A stretch of DNA of 28,831 nucleotides from a bacterium (GCA_024224995.1 JAAENB010000218.1:1-28831); one strand, 5' to 3'; shown: positions 8,026-14,950, counted from the first letter of the stretch. Numbers and translations: made by a program. Notes: generated from the letters alone by a model not told the origin.

Positions 8026-8445
8026 CTACTCGTCGATAATTTTAGCCCGTTTATCGGTATCGAATAATTCAATATTTAAACCATGATGAGCAAAAAGAAA
8101 GGCGATCTTTTCATTGTCAAAAGCTTCACCAGGCTGGGGTCTAACCAGAACCCGTAACCCATCATCTTTAAGTTTACGCATTTCATCTGAAACATTATCG
8201 CACTTGAAACCTAAGTGATGCAAGCCGCCGCCTTTCTGCGCGAATGCATAAACAGGTGAAGATTCATCGGTTGGCTGAATAAGTTTAATTGTCATGGAAT
8301 CCGTTTTTTTTAGAAAAACAACTTTAACTTTTTGACGGGTATTAACCACAACCTCTGTCATTTGTTTATATCCAAATACGTTTTCCCACTGTTCAATTCC
8401 CTGCTCTATTGACTTCACCGCAATACCAATATGATCAATTATCAT
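8026..8445 (-). CDS. VOC-family protein resembling methylmalonyl-CoA epimerase
   Basis: A 139 aa two-module vicinal-oxygen-chelate protein. The N-terminal DHIGIAV gives metal-ligand candidate H5. Q57 in IKLIQP, H76/H77 in GGGLHHLGF and E126 in GLNIELF complete a plausible metal site. The spacing, together with the SPVYAF and GGGLHH pieces, matches methylmalonyl-CoA epimerase better than glyoxalase I. Methylmalonyl-CoA mutase genes are not in the window, so the substrate is unproven; a related VOC epimerase or lyase is possible. AAAAGGAG precedes ATG 8445. It has its own promoter at 8522-8549. Confidence 0.82.
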   Translation of the reverse strand: MIIDHIGIAVKSIEQGIEQWENVFGYKQMTEVVVNTRQKVKVVFLKKTDSMTIKLIQPTDESSPVYAFAQKGGGLHHLGFKCDNVSDEMRKLKDDGLRVLVRPQPGEAFDNEKIAFLFAHHGLNIELFDTDKRAKIIDE

Positions 8446-8521
8446 AAAACGCTCCTTTTAAATAAAACCTTTTGCTTCTAATATCTCTAATAATTTTTCT
8501 TTAATTCTTCCTTTACATAAC

Positions 8522-8549
8522 TTTATAACAGGGATAAATTGTGTGTCAA
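8522..8549 (-). promoter_or_regulatory. Promoter for the VOC gene
   Basis: On the minus strand: TTGACA (8549-8544), 16-base spacer, TATAAA (8527-8522). The -35 overlaps the TGA stop of the upstream methyltransferase gene. The leader to ATG 8445 is about 70 bases. Confidence 0.6.
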
Positions 8550-9457
8550 TAATAATAATTTTCTGTGATGAAGCGCAAATGATCAACACCGGTCCCGCAG
8601 CAGCCGCCTAAAATTTTTACTCCAAAAGACCGGTTAAGATCCAACATTGCGCTTCCCCAGTCCGGTACACTATCTGCCTTTAATGTTTCAGATCCTTCGA
8701 GCTCACCGTGATCCAATGAAGACGCGTTTCCCTGGTAACCTATGAACCTGTTAAAAAGTTCTTTTGGCTGATTTTCCGCGCATAAAAATGTTGGATACGC
8801 GCAGTTTACCATATACCCTATTGGCGGATTAGATATACCCTCATCCACAATATTTACCGCGTCGTATAAACTGGTACCATCCAGTACAAAGCCGTCTCCG
8901 GAAATGACAAAACTGATAAAATAGGGTGTTCCTGTTTTTTCCATTGCCCTGGCAATACCCAATGCTTCATTAACATTTGGAAGAGTCTGTGCTATAAGGA
9001 AATCTACTCCGCCTTGCGCGAGCTGATCAATTTGCCATGAATGGAATTCCTCTGCCTCTACCGCAGACAATCCTTCTTCTGCTCTATAACAGTCATTTCG
9101 GCAGCCAATCAACCCGCCAATTTTGATACTCATTGCGAAGTGTTCTCGTGAATCCCGGACTTCTTTCATGAATTTCACCGCGTCTATATTAATGGTATTA
9201 TCTATTCCCGATTCGGAAATTCTAAAACGATTCGCCCGCCACGTTGGAGTAACCATAAAAAAAGGAATATTCGCTTCCTGAGCGATATCAATATAACTGT
9301 GATAAATTTCAGAAAGCGCGCTTCTTCCAATATCATCATAAATCAAAGGAGCATTTACAAGCTCAGGATGGAGCTCAATATCATTTGATCTTCGCAATCT
9401 CTCTACAACCGCGCCTTCCGCGAGGATTAATTTATTTTCATCGATTATTCGCTGCAT
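8546..9457 (-). CDS. Homocysteine S-methyltransferase family protein
   Basis: A 303 aa TIM-barrel of the zinc-dependent homocysteine S-methyltransferase family (MmuM/BHMT/MetH N-terminal type). The three zinc ligands are visible: C219 in MVNCAYP and C286/C287 in GGCCGTG. The N-terminal EGAVVERLRR replaces the usual DGGxGTxLxxxG, so the homocysteine-binding loop is divergent. The methyl donor (S-methylmethionine, SAM, betaine or other) cannot be decided. It overlaps the end of the HAD gene by 20 bases, and AGGATAAAA precedes ATG 9457; the two form an operon. Confidence 0.87.
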   Translation of the reverse strand: MQRIIDENKLILAEGAVVERLRRSNDIELHPELVNAPLIYDDIGRSALSEIYHSYIDIAQEANIPFFMVTPTWRANRFRISESGIDNTINIDAVKFMKEVRDSREHFAMSIKIGGLIGCRNDCYRAEEGLSAVEAEEFHSWQIDQLAQGGVDFLIAQTLPNVNEALGIARAMEKTGTPYFISFVISGDGFVLDGTSLYDAVNIVDEGISNPPIGYMVNCAYPTFLCAENQPKELFNRFIGYQGNASSLDHGELEGSETLKADSVPDWGSAMLDLNRSFGVKILGGCCGTGVDHLRFITENYYY

Positions 9458-10106
9458 TTTTATCCTGCCGATGGCCAGTATAGTTTTCTAATTCACTAAA
9501 ATGTTTAATGGTAATATCCGGATTAATTTGAGATTCCTTAACGTGTAAATGGTAATCCTGATTAGACTTTGACGAAAACCATATAGTTGAAATTTCAGCT
9601 TTTTTTCCGGCTTCAATATCTACTGTGGAATCACCAATCATTACAGTCTCTTTTTTCTCTCCTCCAATATTCGAAATGGCTTTAAGTATTGGTTCGGAAT
9701 CAGGTTTTAACATTTTAACATCATCTCTTGCGATAACGCAATCAAATAAATCCGTAATTCTCAACCTTTTCAATACCGGCCTGATTTTTGATTGTTCCGA
9801 AGATGAAACAATGGCGGTTTTCAGATTTTTTTCTCTCATTTTTAAGAGGGTATTAGCTGCTCCATCATTTAGTTCAACACTATCCAGGCTGCCATCAACA
9901 TATTCATAAACTTTTTGAGTAAAAAGTTCCATGTTTGTAACACCCAGTTGGTAGAAAATTTTCCAGCTTTGAAACCCTTGTTTAATGGTATCATCCGGCG
10001 CTTCAATTCCGCATTGAGAAAGGCTTTCTTTCATTGCCTGAAACCAGATATGAAGAGTGTCCGCTAAACACCCATCCCAATCAAAAAGAAAATATTTATA
10101 TTTCAT
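9438..10106 (-). CDS. HAD-superfamily phosphatase (phosphoglycolate phosphatase-like)
   Basis: A 222 aa HAD hydrolase. Motif I is DWDGCLADT with nucleophile D9 and acid D11. Motif II is AIVSSSEQ, a conserved Lys lies in the KP of MLKPDSEP, and motif III is MIGDSTVDIEAG. A helical cap follows motif I (subclass I, as in phosphoglycolate phosphatases or beta-phosphoglucomutases). The substrate is unknown. First gene of a two-gene operon with the methyltransferase at 8546; both might serve one small-molecule pathway, but this rests on adjacency alone. GAGAG about ten bases before ATG 10106 is the likely ribosome site. Confidence 0.87.
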   Translation of the reverse strand: MKYKYFLFDWDGCLADTLHIWFQAMKESLSQCGIEAPDDTIKQGFQSWKIFYQLGVTNMELFTQKVYEYVDGSLDSVELNDGAANTLLKMREKNLKTAIVSSSEQSKIRPVLKRLRITDLFDCVIARDDVKMLKPDSEPILKAISNIGGEKKETVMIGDSTVDIEAGKKAEISTIWFSSKSNQDYHLHVKESQINPDITIKHFSELENYTGHRQDKNAANNR

Positions 10107-10147
10107 TGCTTTTTACTCTCTGTTTTTTCTCTGCCATTGTTTTGGAG

Positions 10148-10175
10148 AGTTTAAAACAAATGGGCTTTTTGTCAA
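10148..10175 (-). promoter_or_regulatory. Promoter of the HAD/methyltransferase operon
   Basis: Minus strand: TTGACA (10175-10170), 16-base spacer, TAAACT (10153-10148). Leader of about 35 bases to ATG 10106. Confidence 0.5.
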
Positions 10176-10207
10176 AATAAATAATCTTTTTTATTGCATA
10201 AAAGAGC

Positions 10208-10237
10208 TTGACTTTTCTGAAAGAAAAAGTGTAAAAT
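10208..10237 (+). promoter_or_regulatory. Promoter of the secreted protein gene at 10290
   Basis: TTGACT (10208-10213), 18-base spacer, TAAAAT (10232-10237). It is divergent from the HAD promoter (10148-10175). Leader of about 46 bases. Confidence 0.55.
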
Positions 10238-10289
10238 TAACTGAACTGTATGTTCAAATGTGAGAATATTATTCTTAGTGGAGATTTAA

Positions 10290-11612
10290 ATGAAAACGAA
10301 CTTTTTATACAAATTAAAACAATATATTTTTGTTTTATTAGTCACTGCATCAATGGTAAATATTGTTTCACTGCCGCCTGTTTATGGAGATGGTGATAAA
10401 GCCGCTCCCACAAGCACTACAAGTTCAACCTCTACAGCAACAGGTGCTGCCACTACATCGGAACCGAAGATAGATGCCAGGGCAATGATGAGAGCGATCG
10501 GAGGGGGACCCGCTTACGCCGCGTTCGTAGATTTAGAAGAATATATGAAAGAGAACTTTAAAGGAGAATCTATTGTTGATGGTGAGTTTCTGGAAGTATG
10601 GAAAAAGGAGTACAGTCGTTTAAGCGTTAGTGAACTAAAACTGTATGAAGAATTAAACGAAAAGCTGGCGCAAAGATACCAGAGATGGTTTGGTATGAAA
10701 CAAATCCGTTTAGCAAGAGAGGCGGTAAAAGCTATAACGTCAATAGAAGATCCGGACTTACGAAATAAAAGACTTGCTGAAACATTTATTGAAATGGTTA
10801 AGCGCAAAGCGGAAATATATACTTCAATTCCCAAAGAGGATACACTTGTAGATAGAGATAAAGTTCATAAAAATTACGCGTTTCTTTTAGCACTTTATTC
10901 AACCGCACTATACGAACAAATGAATCCGGTCCTTCGAGATTCCAGTCATGCTATGTATAGAGCTCTGGAGAGTAATGGACCAAGTGATGCGGCTCTAAAG
11001 TATATGTTGGATTTGGCAGAGCTTTCCGTTGTGGGCATAAATAAAGCACAAAGAGAAACTAAGGAAATTAGTTATGGGCACCAGCTGCGACGGGATATAG
11101 AATTTAACGAGCAAAAGAGGGCGGGTTCGGCAGCGATAATGAAAACTGTCTATGTTAATCAGGAATATTTTCCTCTTCCTTCCGGTGGTAGTTTTACCGC
11201 AAGTTATAAACATGCGCATCCTGCCGGTAAAGAACCAATTTTTACCGATCCCTCTTTTCTTAGCACTACTACTAGCGCAAAGGGAGCCGCCCCATTTAAT
11301 CAAAATAGTAATGTCGTTCTGCATGTAAAAAAAATTCCTAAAAAATTTAATAAAATAGTAAATATTGGTCCGTTAAGTGCTTACCCCGAAGAAAATGAAT
11401 ATTTAATTGCGCCAGACACCAGGTTCAAAGTGAAACAGGTTTATGTAACAAAACGAGTTCCAGCGAAAGCGAGAAGTAATCCTGAGGCTGATGACGATAC
11501 CGAAGGCGGTAAATGGCAATTTCATCTGGAGTTGGAATTTGTGATGGATGAGGAGGATAAGCCCGAACCCTGGTGGCATAAATGGAGCTGGTTGAGGTGG
11601 TTAAAAAGATGA
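10290..11612 (+). CDS. Secreted protein of unknown function with tryptophan-rich C-terminus
   Basis: A 440 aa protein I do not recognise. A signal peptide (residues 1 to about 34, ending PPVYG-DG) indicates export. It is followed by a Ser/Thr/Ala-rich linker (about 38-60). The middle (about 65-265) is highly charged and helical. The region about 285-345 is Pro/Ser/Gly-rich, and the last 100 residues look like beta strands (HVKKIPKKF, RFKVKQVYVTKR, WQFHLELEFVMD). The end, PEPWWHKWSWLRWLKR, packs five Trp into 16 residues, suggesting membrane or wall contact. Its own promoter (10208-10237) and its place between oppositely oriented genes make it a single-gene unit. Confidence 0.8.
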   Translation: MKTNFLYKLKQYIFVLLVTASMVNIVSLPPVYGDGDKAAPTSTTSSTSTATGAATTSEPKIDARAMMRAIGGGPAYAAFVDLEEYMKENFKGESIVDGEFLEVWKKEYSRLSVSELKLYEELNEKLAQRYQRWFGMKQIRLAREAVKAITSIEDPDLRNKRLAETFIEMVKRKAEIYTSIPKEDTLVDRDKVHKNYAFLLALYSTALYEQMNPVLRDSSHAMYRALESNGPSDAALKYMLDLAELSVVGINKAQRETKEISYGHQLRRDIEFNEQKRAGSAAIMKTVYVNQEYFPLPSGGSFTASYKHAHPAGKEPIFTDPSFLSTTTSAKGAAPFNQNSNVVLHVKKIPKKFNKIVNIGPLSAYPEENEYLIAPDTRFKVKQVYVTKRVPAKARSNPEADDDTEGGKWQFHLELEFVMDEEDKPEPWWHKWSWLRWLKR

Positions 11613-11631
11613 TAGATTGATACAATAAATA

Positions 11632-11664
11632 TGAGGGTGCCATGTCTCTGAATAAGCATCCTCA
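11632..11664. terminator. Hairpin between convergent genes
   Basis: TGAGGGTGC (11632-11640) pairs with GCATCCTCA (11656-11664), nine pairs including one G-U, around a 15-base loop. It lies between the stop at 11612 and the convergent stop at 11672. No U-run follows on either strand. Confidence 0.4.
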
Positions 11665-11671
11665 AAATCCT

Positions 11672-12376
11672 CTATGTATTTACCTTCCGGCAGAAATATT
11701 CACTTGTTAAAATATCTTCAGTATTGGAGTGTTCAATAGTGAAACCTGCTCTTTCAATTAATCCCTGGAGAATCCAATCAAAGGTGCTGTATTCGTCCCT
11801 GATATGTATTTTGGTCTCCTCAACAAAATCGCTGCTAAAATCTTTTGATAAATTATTAAGTAAAGCTTCTATATTTTTATCATAGTCCGGGTCAAACTTA
11901 AAGACAAGATCCGTTAAAAGCAATATTCCGCCTGGTTTTAGCATTTTATTCATGTTTAGCAGCCCGGCTTGCTTCCAATAATCCGGAAGGTGATGAAATG
12001 CCCATTTTGAAAAAATTACATCAACTTTTTCGTCTGGTTGGAAATGTAAAAATCCGGAATTAAAAAATTCAATGTTTTTGATTCCACCTGTTTTTGCCTT
12101 GGATGACGCAATTTTAAGCATTTCTTTGGAAACGTCAACTGCATAGATCTTTTTAAGATACTTTGCCGCGTGAATGGAAAAGGCTCCGGTTCCACAGCCA
12201 ATGTCAATGGCGGTTAAGCTTTTTGAATCGGAAAAACCAAATTTGTCAATTATTGTTTTTACTTCTTTTTCATAGTTGCGAAAACTTTCCATTTGCTCAT
12301 CGTAAATATTTGCATTGCTTTTTTTTGAGTAATCGACTCCAACATGCTTAAGCTCATTATAGATCCAATCTTTCAT
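11672..12376 (-). CDS. Class I SAM-dependent methyltransferase
   Basis: A 234 aa Rossmann-fold methyltransferase. Motif I AIDIGCGTGAF binds SAM. Motif II is IYAVDVSKEML, and motif IV/post-I is VDVIFSKWAFHHLPDY, followed by LKPGGILLLTD. This arrangement is the UbiE/Methyltransf_25 type, which acts on small molecules; the substrate is unknown. ATG 12376 (MKDWIYNELKH) is preferred over the TTG at 12388 because GGAAG lies in between as ribosome site. It is expressed from a TTGACA/TACTAT promoter back to back with that of the SUMF1-fold gene. Confidence 0.88.
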   Translation of the reverse strand: MKDWIYNELKHVGVDYSKKSNANIYDEQMESFRNYEKEVKTIIDKFGFSDSKSLTAIDIGCGTGAFSIHAAKYLKKIYAVDVSKEMLKIASSKAKTGGIKNIEFFNSGFLHFQPDEKVDVIFSKWAFHHLPDYWKQAGLLNMNKMLKPGGILLLTDLVFKFDPDYDKNIEALLNNLSKDFSSDFVEETKIHIRDEYSTFDWILQGLIERAGFTIEHSNTEDILTSEYFCRKVNT

Positions 12377-12413
12377 TTTTTCTTCCAATGTTTTATTTGT
12401 TATTCACGCCTTA

Positions 12414-12443
12414 ATAGTATTCAATTTTTTGCACTTTTGTCAA
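12414..12443 (-). promoter_or_regulatory. Methyltransferase promoter
   Basis: Minus strand: TTGACA (12443-12438), 18-base spacer, TACTAT (12419-12414). The -35 is only 14 bases from the -35 of the divergent promoter at 12458. Confidence 0.6.
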
Positions 12444-12457
12444 CACTTTAAATTCAC

Positions 12458-12485
12458 TTGACACTAAAACCGCATGTAGTATTTT
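12458..12485 (+). promoter_or_regulatory. Promoter placing +1 at the ATG of the SUMF1-fold gene
   Basis: TTGACA (12458-12463), 16-base spacer, TATTTT (12480-12485). Six bases then separate the -10 from ATG 12492. No ribosome site is present between them. Confidence 0.6.
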
Positions 12486-12491
12486 TTAAGT

Positions 12492-13181
12492 ATGTCAGAT
12501 ATCAAAATAATACATGACCAGATGATAAAAATTCACGGTGGAGAAATTGTCTTAAGAGACGATAGGATCAAACAGAAATGGAAGGTCGAAATACAACCCT
12601 TCCTTCTCGCGAAGTACCCGGTAACCCAGGATCTCTACTTTGCCATTACCCAAAAAACACCCTTTTCTTTTAAAGGAGATAAGAACCCTGTTGAGAATGT
12701 TTCATGGAACGACGCGACAATTTTTTGTAATTTACTTTCCCGGAAAGCGGGATTAAAAGAATGTTATTCAACAAGTAGTGATAGCGAAGAGGTCACCTGT
12801 GATTGGGAATCGGACGGCTATCGTCTCCCTTCCGAAGCGGAATGGGAGTACGCGTGCAGGGCAGGGACCGGAAAAGTTACATACGGAGAGATTGATGAAA
12901 TCGCCTGGTATACTGAAAATTCAGGCGGAAAAACCCACGAAGTAGGGAAAATGGAACCGAACGCGTGGGGGCTCTATGACATGTTAGGAAATGTCTGGGA
13001 GTGGTGCTGGGATATCTATGATGAAAAAGTATATGGTTCCTACCGGACTTTTCGCGGCGGCGGCTGGTCCGATCCCCCAAGAGGGTGTTTGGCTTCAAAT
13101 CGCCGCCGCAGTCATCCGACGTTTTACATCGACGATCTTGGATTTCGCCTCGCAAGGTCTATTCACACGGCAGTTTCCTGA
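12492..13181 (+). CDS. SUMF1/FGE-fold (formylglycine-generating enzyme-like) protein lacking the catalytic Cys pair
   Basis: A 229 aa protein with the FGE-sulfatase fold (PF03781). Hallmarks in order: MIKIHGGE (11-18), KYPVTQDLY (41-49), NPVENVSWNDA (65-75), RLPSEAEWEYACRAG (111-125), LYDMLGNVWEWCWD (161-174), FRGGGW (187-192) and DLGFRLAR (215-222). True FGE uses two Cys five residues apart after RGGSY. Here only C199 is at the second position and the first is D194, so classical copper-dependent formylglycine formation is unlikely. The family also contains non-oxidase members, including EgtB-like enzymes and ligand-binding domains. No signal peptide, so cytoplasmic. No Shine-Dalgarno; probably leaderless. 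No sulfatase gene nearby. Confidence 0.85.
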   Translation: MSDIKIIHDQMIKIHGGEIVLRDDRIKQKWKVEIQPFLLAKYPVTQDLYFAITQKTPFSFKGDKNPVENVSWNDATIFCNLLSRKAGLKECYSTSSDSEEVTCDWESDGYRLPSEAEWEYACRAGTGKVTYGEIDEIAWYTENSGGKTHEVGKMEPNAWGLYDMLGNVWEWCWDIYDEKVYGSYRTFRGGGWSDPPRGCLASNRRRSHPTFYIDDLGFRLARSIHTAVS

Positions 13182-13223
13182 TAAATGAGGAACAATTTCG
13201 CGGTGCTTGATTTCTTCCGTATT

Positions 13224-13253
13224 TTTCCCGGCTCTTGAATGAGTTCCGGGAAA
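13224..13253. terminator. Hairpin between convergent genes
   Basis: TTTCCCGG (13224-13231) pairs with CCGGGAAA (13246-13253). Inside, CTC pairs with GAG around TTGAAT. It lies between convergent stops (13181 and 13320). No U-run follows on either strand. Confidence 0.45.
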
Positions 13254-13319
13254 GAGGGGTCTTAAATAAAAAAGTCAACAGTATGGATCACCAGGTAAAG
13301 ATAATCTTTTCACAGAATA

Positions 13320-13868
13320 TTATTGCAATAGATCTCTAACTTTCATAAGCTCATGTTCCACAAAGGTTCTTTTGGATCTATTGGGCTTGTGCGTAAGTTT
13401 TGCTTTTTTTGTTGCCAGTAAAATGGTTTTATGCTCTTCATTCTGGCTGAATTTCGCGTACAAAGCACGCTCCATCTCTTCGTGCTTGGTCTCTTCCCAA
13501 CGGGCACGCTCCTCTTCGTTCAGCGGCATTCCGGACTTGCCCCCGGCTTTTTTTACCGCAGCTCCAGGGGTTTTACTGAGCTCTGAATTCGAATCCATCG
13601 CAAAACTTTTATAATAATCCGGAGCTTTGATCTTAAATTTTTGTGCCTGGAAAAAATGCTCAACTGAACACCAGCGTAAACCATCAAGTTCAAAAGGTGA
13701 CTCCTCAAAGTTAGAAAGTTTTTGCCGCCAATTGGGGATTTCCGAAAGCTCTTTCAAATCCACTTCTTTGTCAAGATACTGCTCCCCCACACCATCGCCC
13801 GGGGGTACATCTTTAGACTTTGAATGATACATAAGAACTACATCATCGGTGTATCGTTGATCCATCAT
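13320..13868 (-). CDS. NADAR-domain protein (YbiA/DUF1768-like N-glycosidase family)
   Basis: A 182 aa protein of the NADAR family, whose known members hydrolyse N-glycosidic bonds in riboflavin-pathway intermediates or remove ADP-ribose from guanine. The family core is visible: LSNF (51-54), SPFELDGLRWCSVEHFFQAQKF (57-78, with conserved E70) and the helical WEETKHEEMERALYAKFSQN (124-143). The C-terminus TKKAKLTHKPNR...HELMKVRDLL matches the version with T-x-x-A-x-L-x-H rather than the D-x-x-W-G-x-G form. The first 45 residues are an extra polar N-terminus. Last of three co-directional genes with 20-22 base gaps. Tandem ATGs (13868 and 13865) follow AGGGC. Confidence 0.82.
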   Translation of the reverse strand: MMDQRYTDDVVLMYHSKSKDVPPGDGVGEQYLDKEVDLKELSEIPNWRQKLSNFEESPFELDGLRWCSVEHFFQAQKFKIKAPDYYKSFAMDSNSELSKTPGAAVKKAGGKSGMPLNEEERARWEETKHEEMERALYAKFSQNEEHKTILLATKKAKLTHKPNRSKRTFVEHELMKVRDLLQ

Positions 13869-13889
13869 TTAGCCCTAAAAATATTTTTA

Positions 13890-14273
13890 TCAAAATTTAT
13901 TTTCACACACTCTGCACGCGTGATGTACTGTTGTGCTGTCATTAGAGTCAATTTTACGCAAACGGGTTTTTCTTCCCTTTTTCTCATAACAGAAGGGGCA
14001 GAATGGGCCGTCTCCATCACTTGTATAATAAACATTATTTTTTACGTCAAAACCATGTTCACCGGCAAGCTGTGCCATCAATTTTTCTATTTCAATTTTT
14101 TGCTTCGCGTTTTCTTCAAGAACAAGTGAGAAGTTTTTATTTATTTTTTCCATATTATTTTTAAGCGCAACAATAAGATTTTTGATATCCGCGTCATTAT
14201 TTTTTGCCGCAAGTTCTTCTATTTTCTGTATCGTATTATTTGCCGCAGTTATTATTTCTAAAGATTCCTTCAT
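13890..14273 (-). CDS. Small coiled-coil plus zinc-ribbon protein
   Basis: A 127 aa protein. Residues about 5-75 are a charged amphipathic helix (coiled coil). The C-terminus, GDGPFCPFCYEKKGRKTRL then HHACRVCENKF, forms a CxxC...CxxC zinc ribbon. This design recurs in small uncharacterised proteins of accessory regions and phage-like islands. No DNA-binding or enzymatic activity can be named. GAGGAAA sits eight bases before the ATG. It lies between the NADAR gene and the DUF5655-like gene with 21-base gaps, implying one transcript. Confidence 0.8.
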   Translation of the reverse strand: MKESLEIITAANNTIQKIEELAAKNNDADIKNLIVALKNNMEKINKNFSLVLEENAKQKIEIEKLMAQLAGEHGFDVKNNVYYTSDGDGPFCPFCYEKKGRKTRLRKIDSNDSTTVHHACRVCENKF

Positions 14274-14293
14274 TTATTTTTCCTCTGGTTAGT

Positions 14294-14638
14294 TTAAACC
14301 CAATTTATTATTTCTGCATCAATTTCGTCAATAGCCGCAATGGTAACTCTATTGATTATTAACTTATTCTTTGAGGCTGTTGTTTTAATTATTCTGTCAT
14401 GCTTAATCTCTGACTTATTATAAAATTCCAGAAAGATACTTTTTTGACTCCTTCTGAAACCGATAACTGCAAATGGTTCTGCGTTAACTAATTGAATAGA
14501 AGCTTTTTGAATTTTCAATTTGAAATCCATTGTTTGCGGTAATTTTTTAATGAGAAAAACCGTTAAAGCCTCATGTTCATGCTGATGAAAGTGAAGTAAA
14601 TTTGATATATTGTCTATTTTATCTTTTGCTGCAATCAA
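14294..14638 (-). CDS. DUF5655-like hypothetical protein (start uncertain)
   Basis: First gene of the NADAR cluster. The C-terminal part, from FLIKKLP through VNAEPFAVIGFRR, SIFLEFYNKSEI, DRIIKT and a final IDEIDAEIINWV, resembles DUF5655-type domains, which end in a similar 'EIDxELLxW' helix; this similarity is from memory and modest. The frame is open to TTG 14767 (157 aa), but the first 15 codons there fall in a GC-rich patch that does not read like the rest. A promoter-like TTGACA-N16-TATTTT (14706-14679) lies inside that extension. TTG 14638, with AGGA eight bases upstream, gives 115 aa and is my preferred start. No ATG is available before the domain core. Confidence 0.55.
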   Translation of the reverse strand: MIAAKDKIDNISNLLHFHQHEHEALTVFLIKKLPQTMDFKLKIQKASIQLVNAEPFAVIGFRRSQKSIFLEFYNKSEIKHDRIIKTTASKNKLIINRVTIAAIDEIDAEIINWV

Positions 14639-14678
14639 TTTTATCGTCCTGCTTTTCCATGTATCCGGATTATATAAT

Positions 14679-14706
14679 AAAATATTTTTGTGTATTCCAC
14701 TGTCAA
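14679..14706 (-). promoter_or_regulatory. Putative promoter of the NADAR cluster
   Basis: Minus strand: TTGACA (14706-14701), 16-base spacer, TATTTT (14684-14679); a TATAAT also lies at 14674-14669. It is inside the longest reading frame of the downstream gene, which argues for a later start. Confidence 0.45.
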
Positions 14707-14731
14707 GAAATAATTGAACTATTGACGCTTT

Positions 14732-14788
14732 GCCGGCTGCTTCAGCCCCGGCGGGGGCAGAGGACAACTTCGGGCCGGGGTAGGGGAG
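14732..14788. other. GC-rich structured patch at the upstream edge of the NADAR cluster
   Basis: About 57 bases of strongly GC-rich DNA inside otherwise AT-rich sequence. It contains a hairpin GGCTG-CTT-CAGCC (14735-14747) and an inverted pair CCCCGGC (14746-14752) / GCCGGGG (14774-14780). It ends abruptly at both sides. It may be an inserted or recombined remnant; no known element is recognised. The rest of the gap up to 15012 holds an inverted repeat TTATCAG/CTGATAA (14833-14861), a second one at 14901-14918, and a promoter. Confidence 0.5.
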
Positions 14789-14900
14789 TATAAAGTTTTG
14801 TTGTTAGAATTTGCGTAGTCACTATAAGCGCTTTATCAGATGTTGTTATTCAAACTGATAACGTCTATCTATGACCGGTTTTTTTGCAAATATGGGAAGA

Positions 14901-14918
14901 ATCATACTAAAGTATGAT
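14901..14918. promoter_or_regulatory. Perfect palindrome upstream of the FG-GAP lipoprotein gene
   Basis: ATCATACT-AA-AGTATGAT, eight-base arms around two bases. It is centred about 75 bases upstream of the predicted start of transcription (about 14985), a position suited to an activator site. No matching regulator is identifiable. Confidence 0.4.
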
Positions 14919-14950
14919 GGATTTACCCCTGAATTCATACCTTTGTACAA

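Noticed and set aside
14732..14815. GC-rich patch as an integron attC site
   Set aside because: No matching RYYYAAC and GTTRRRY core pair in the right arrangement, and no integrase.
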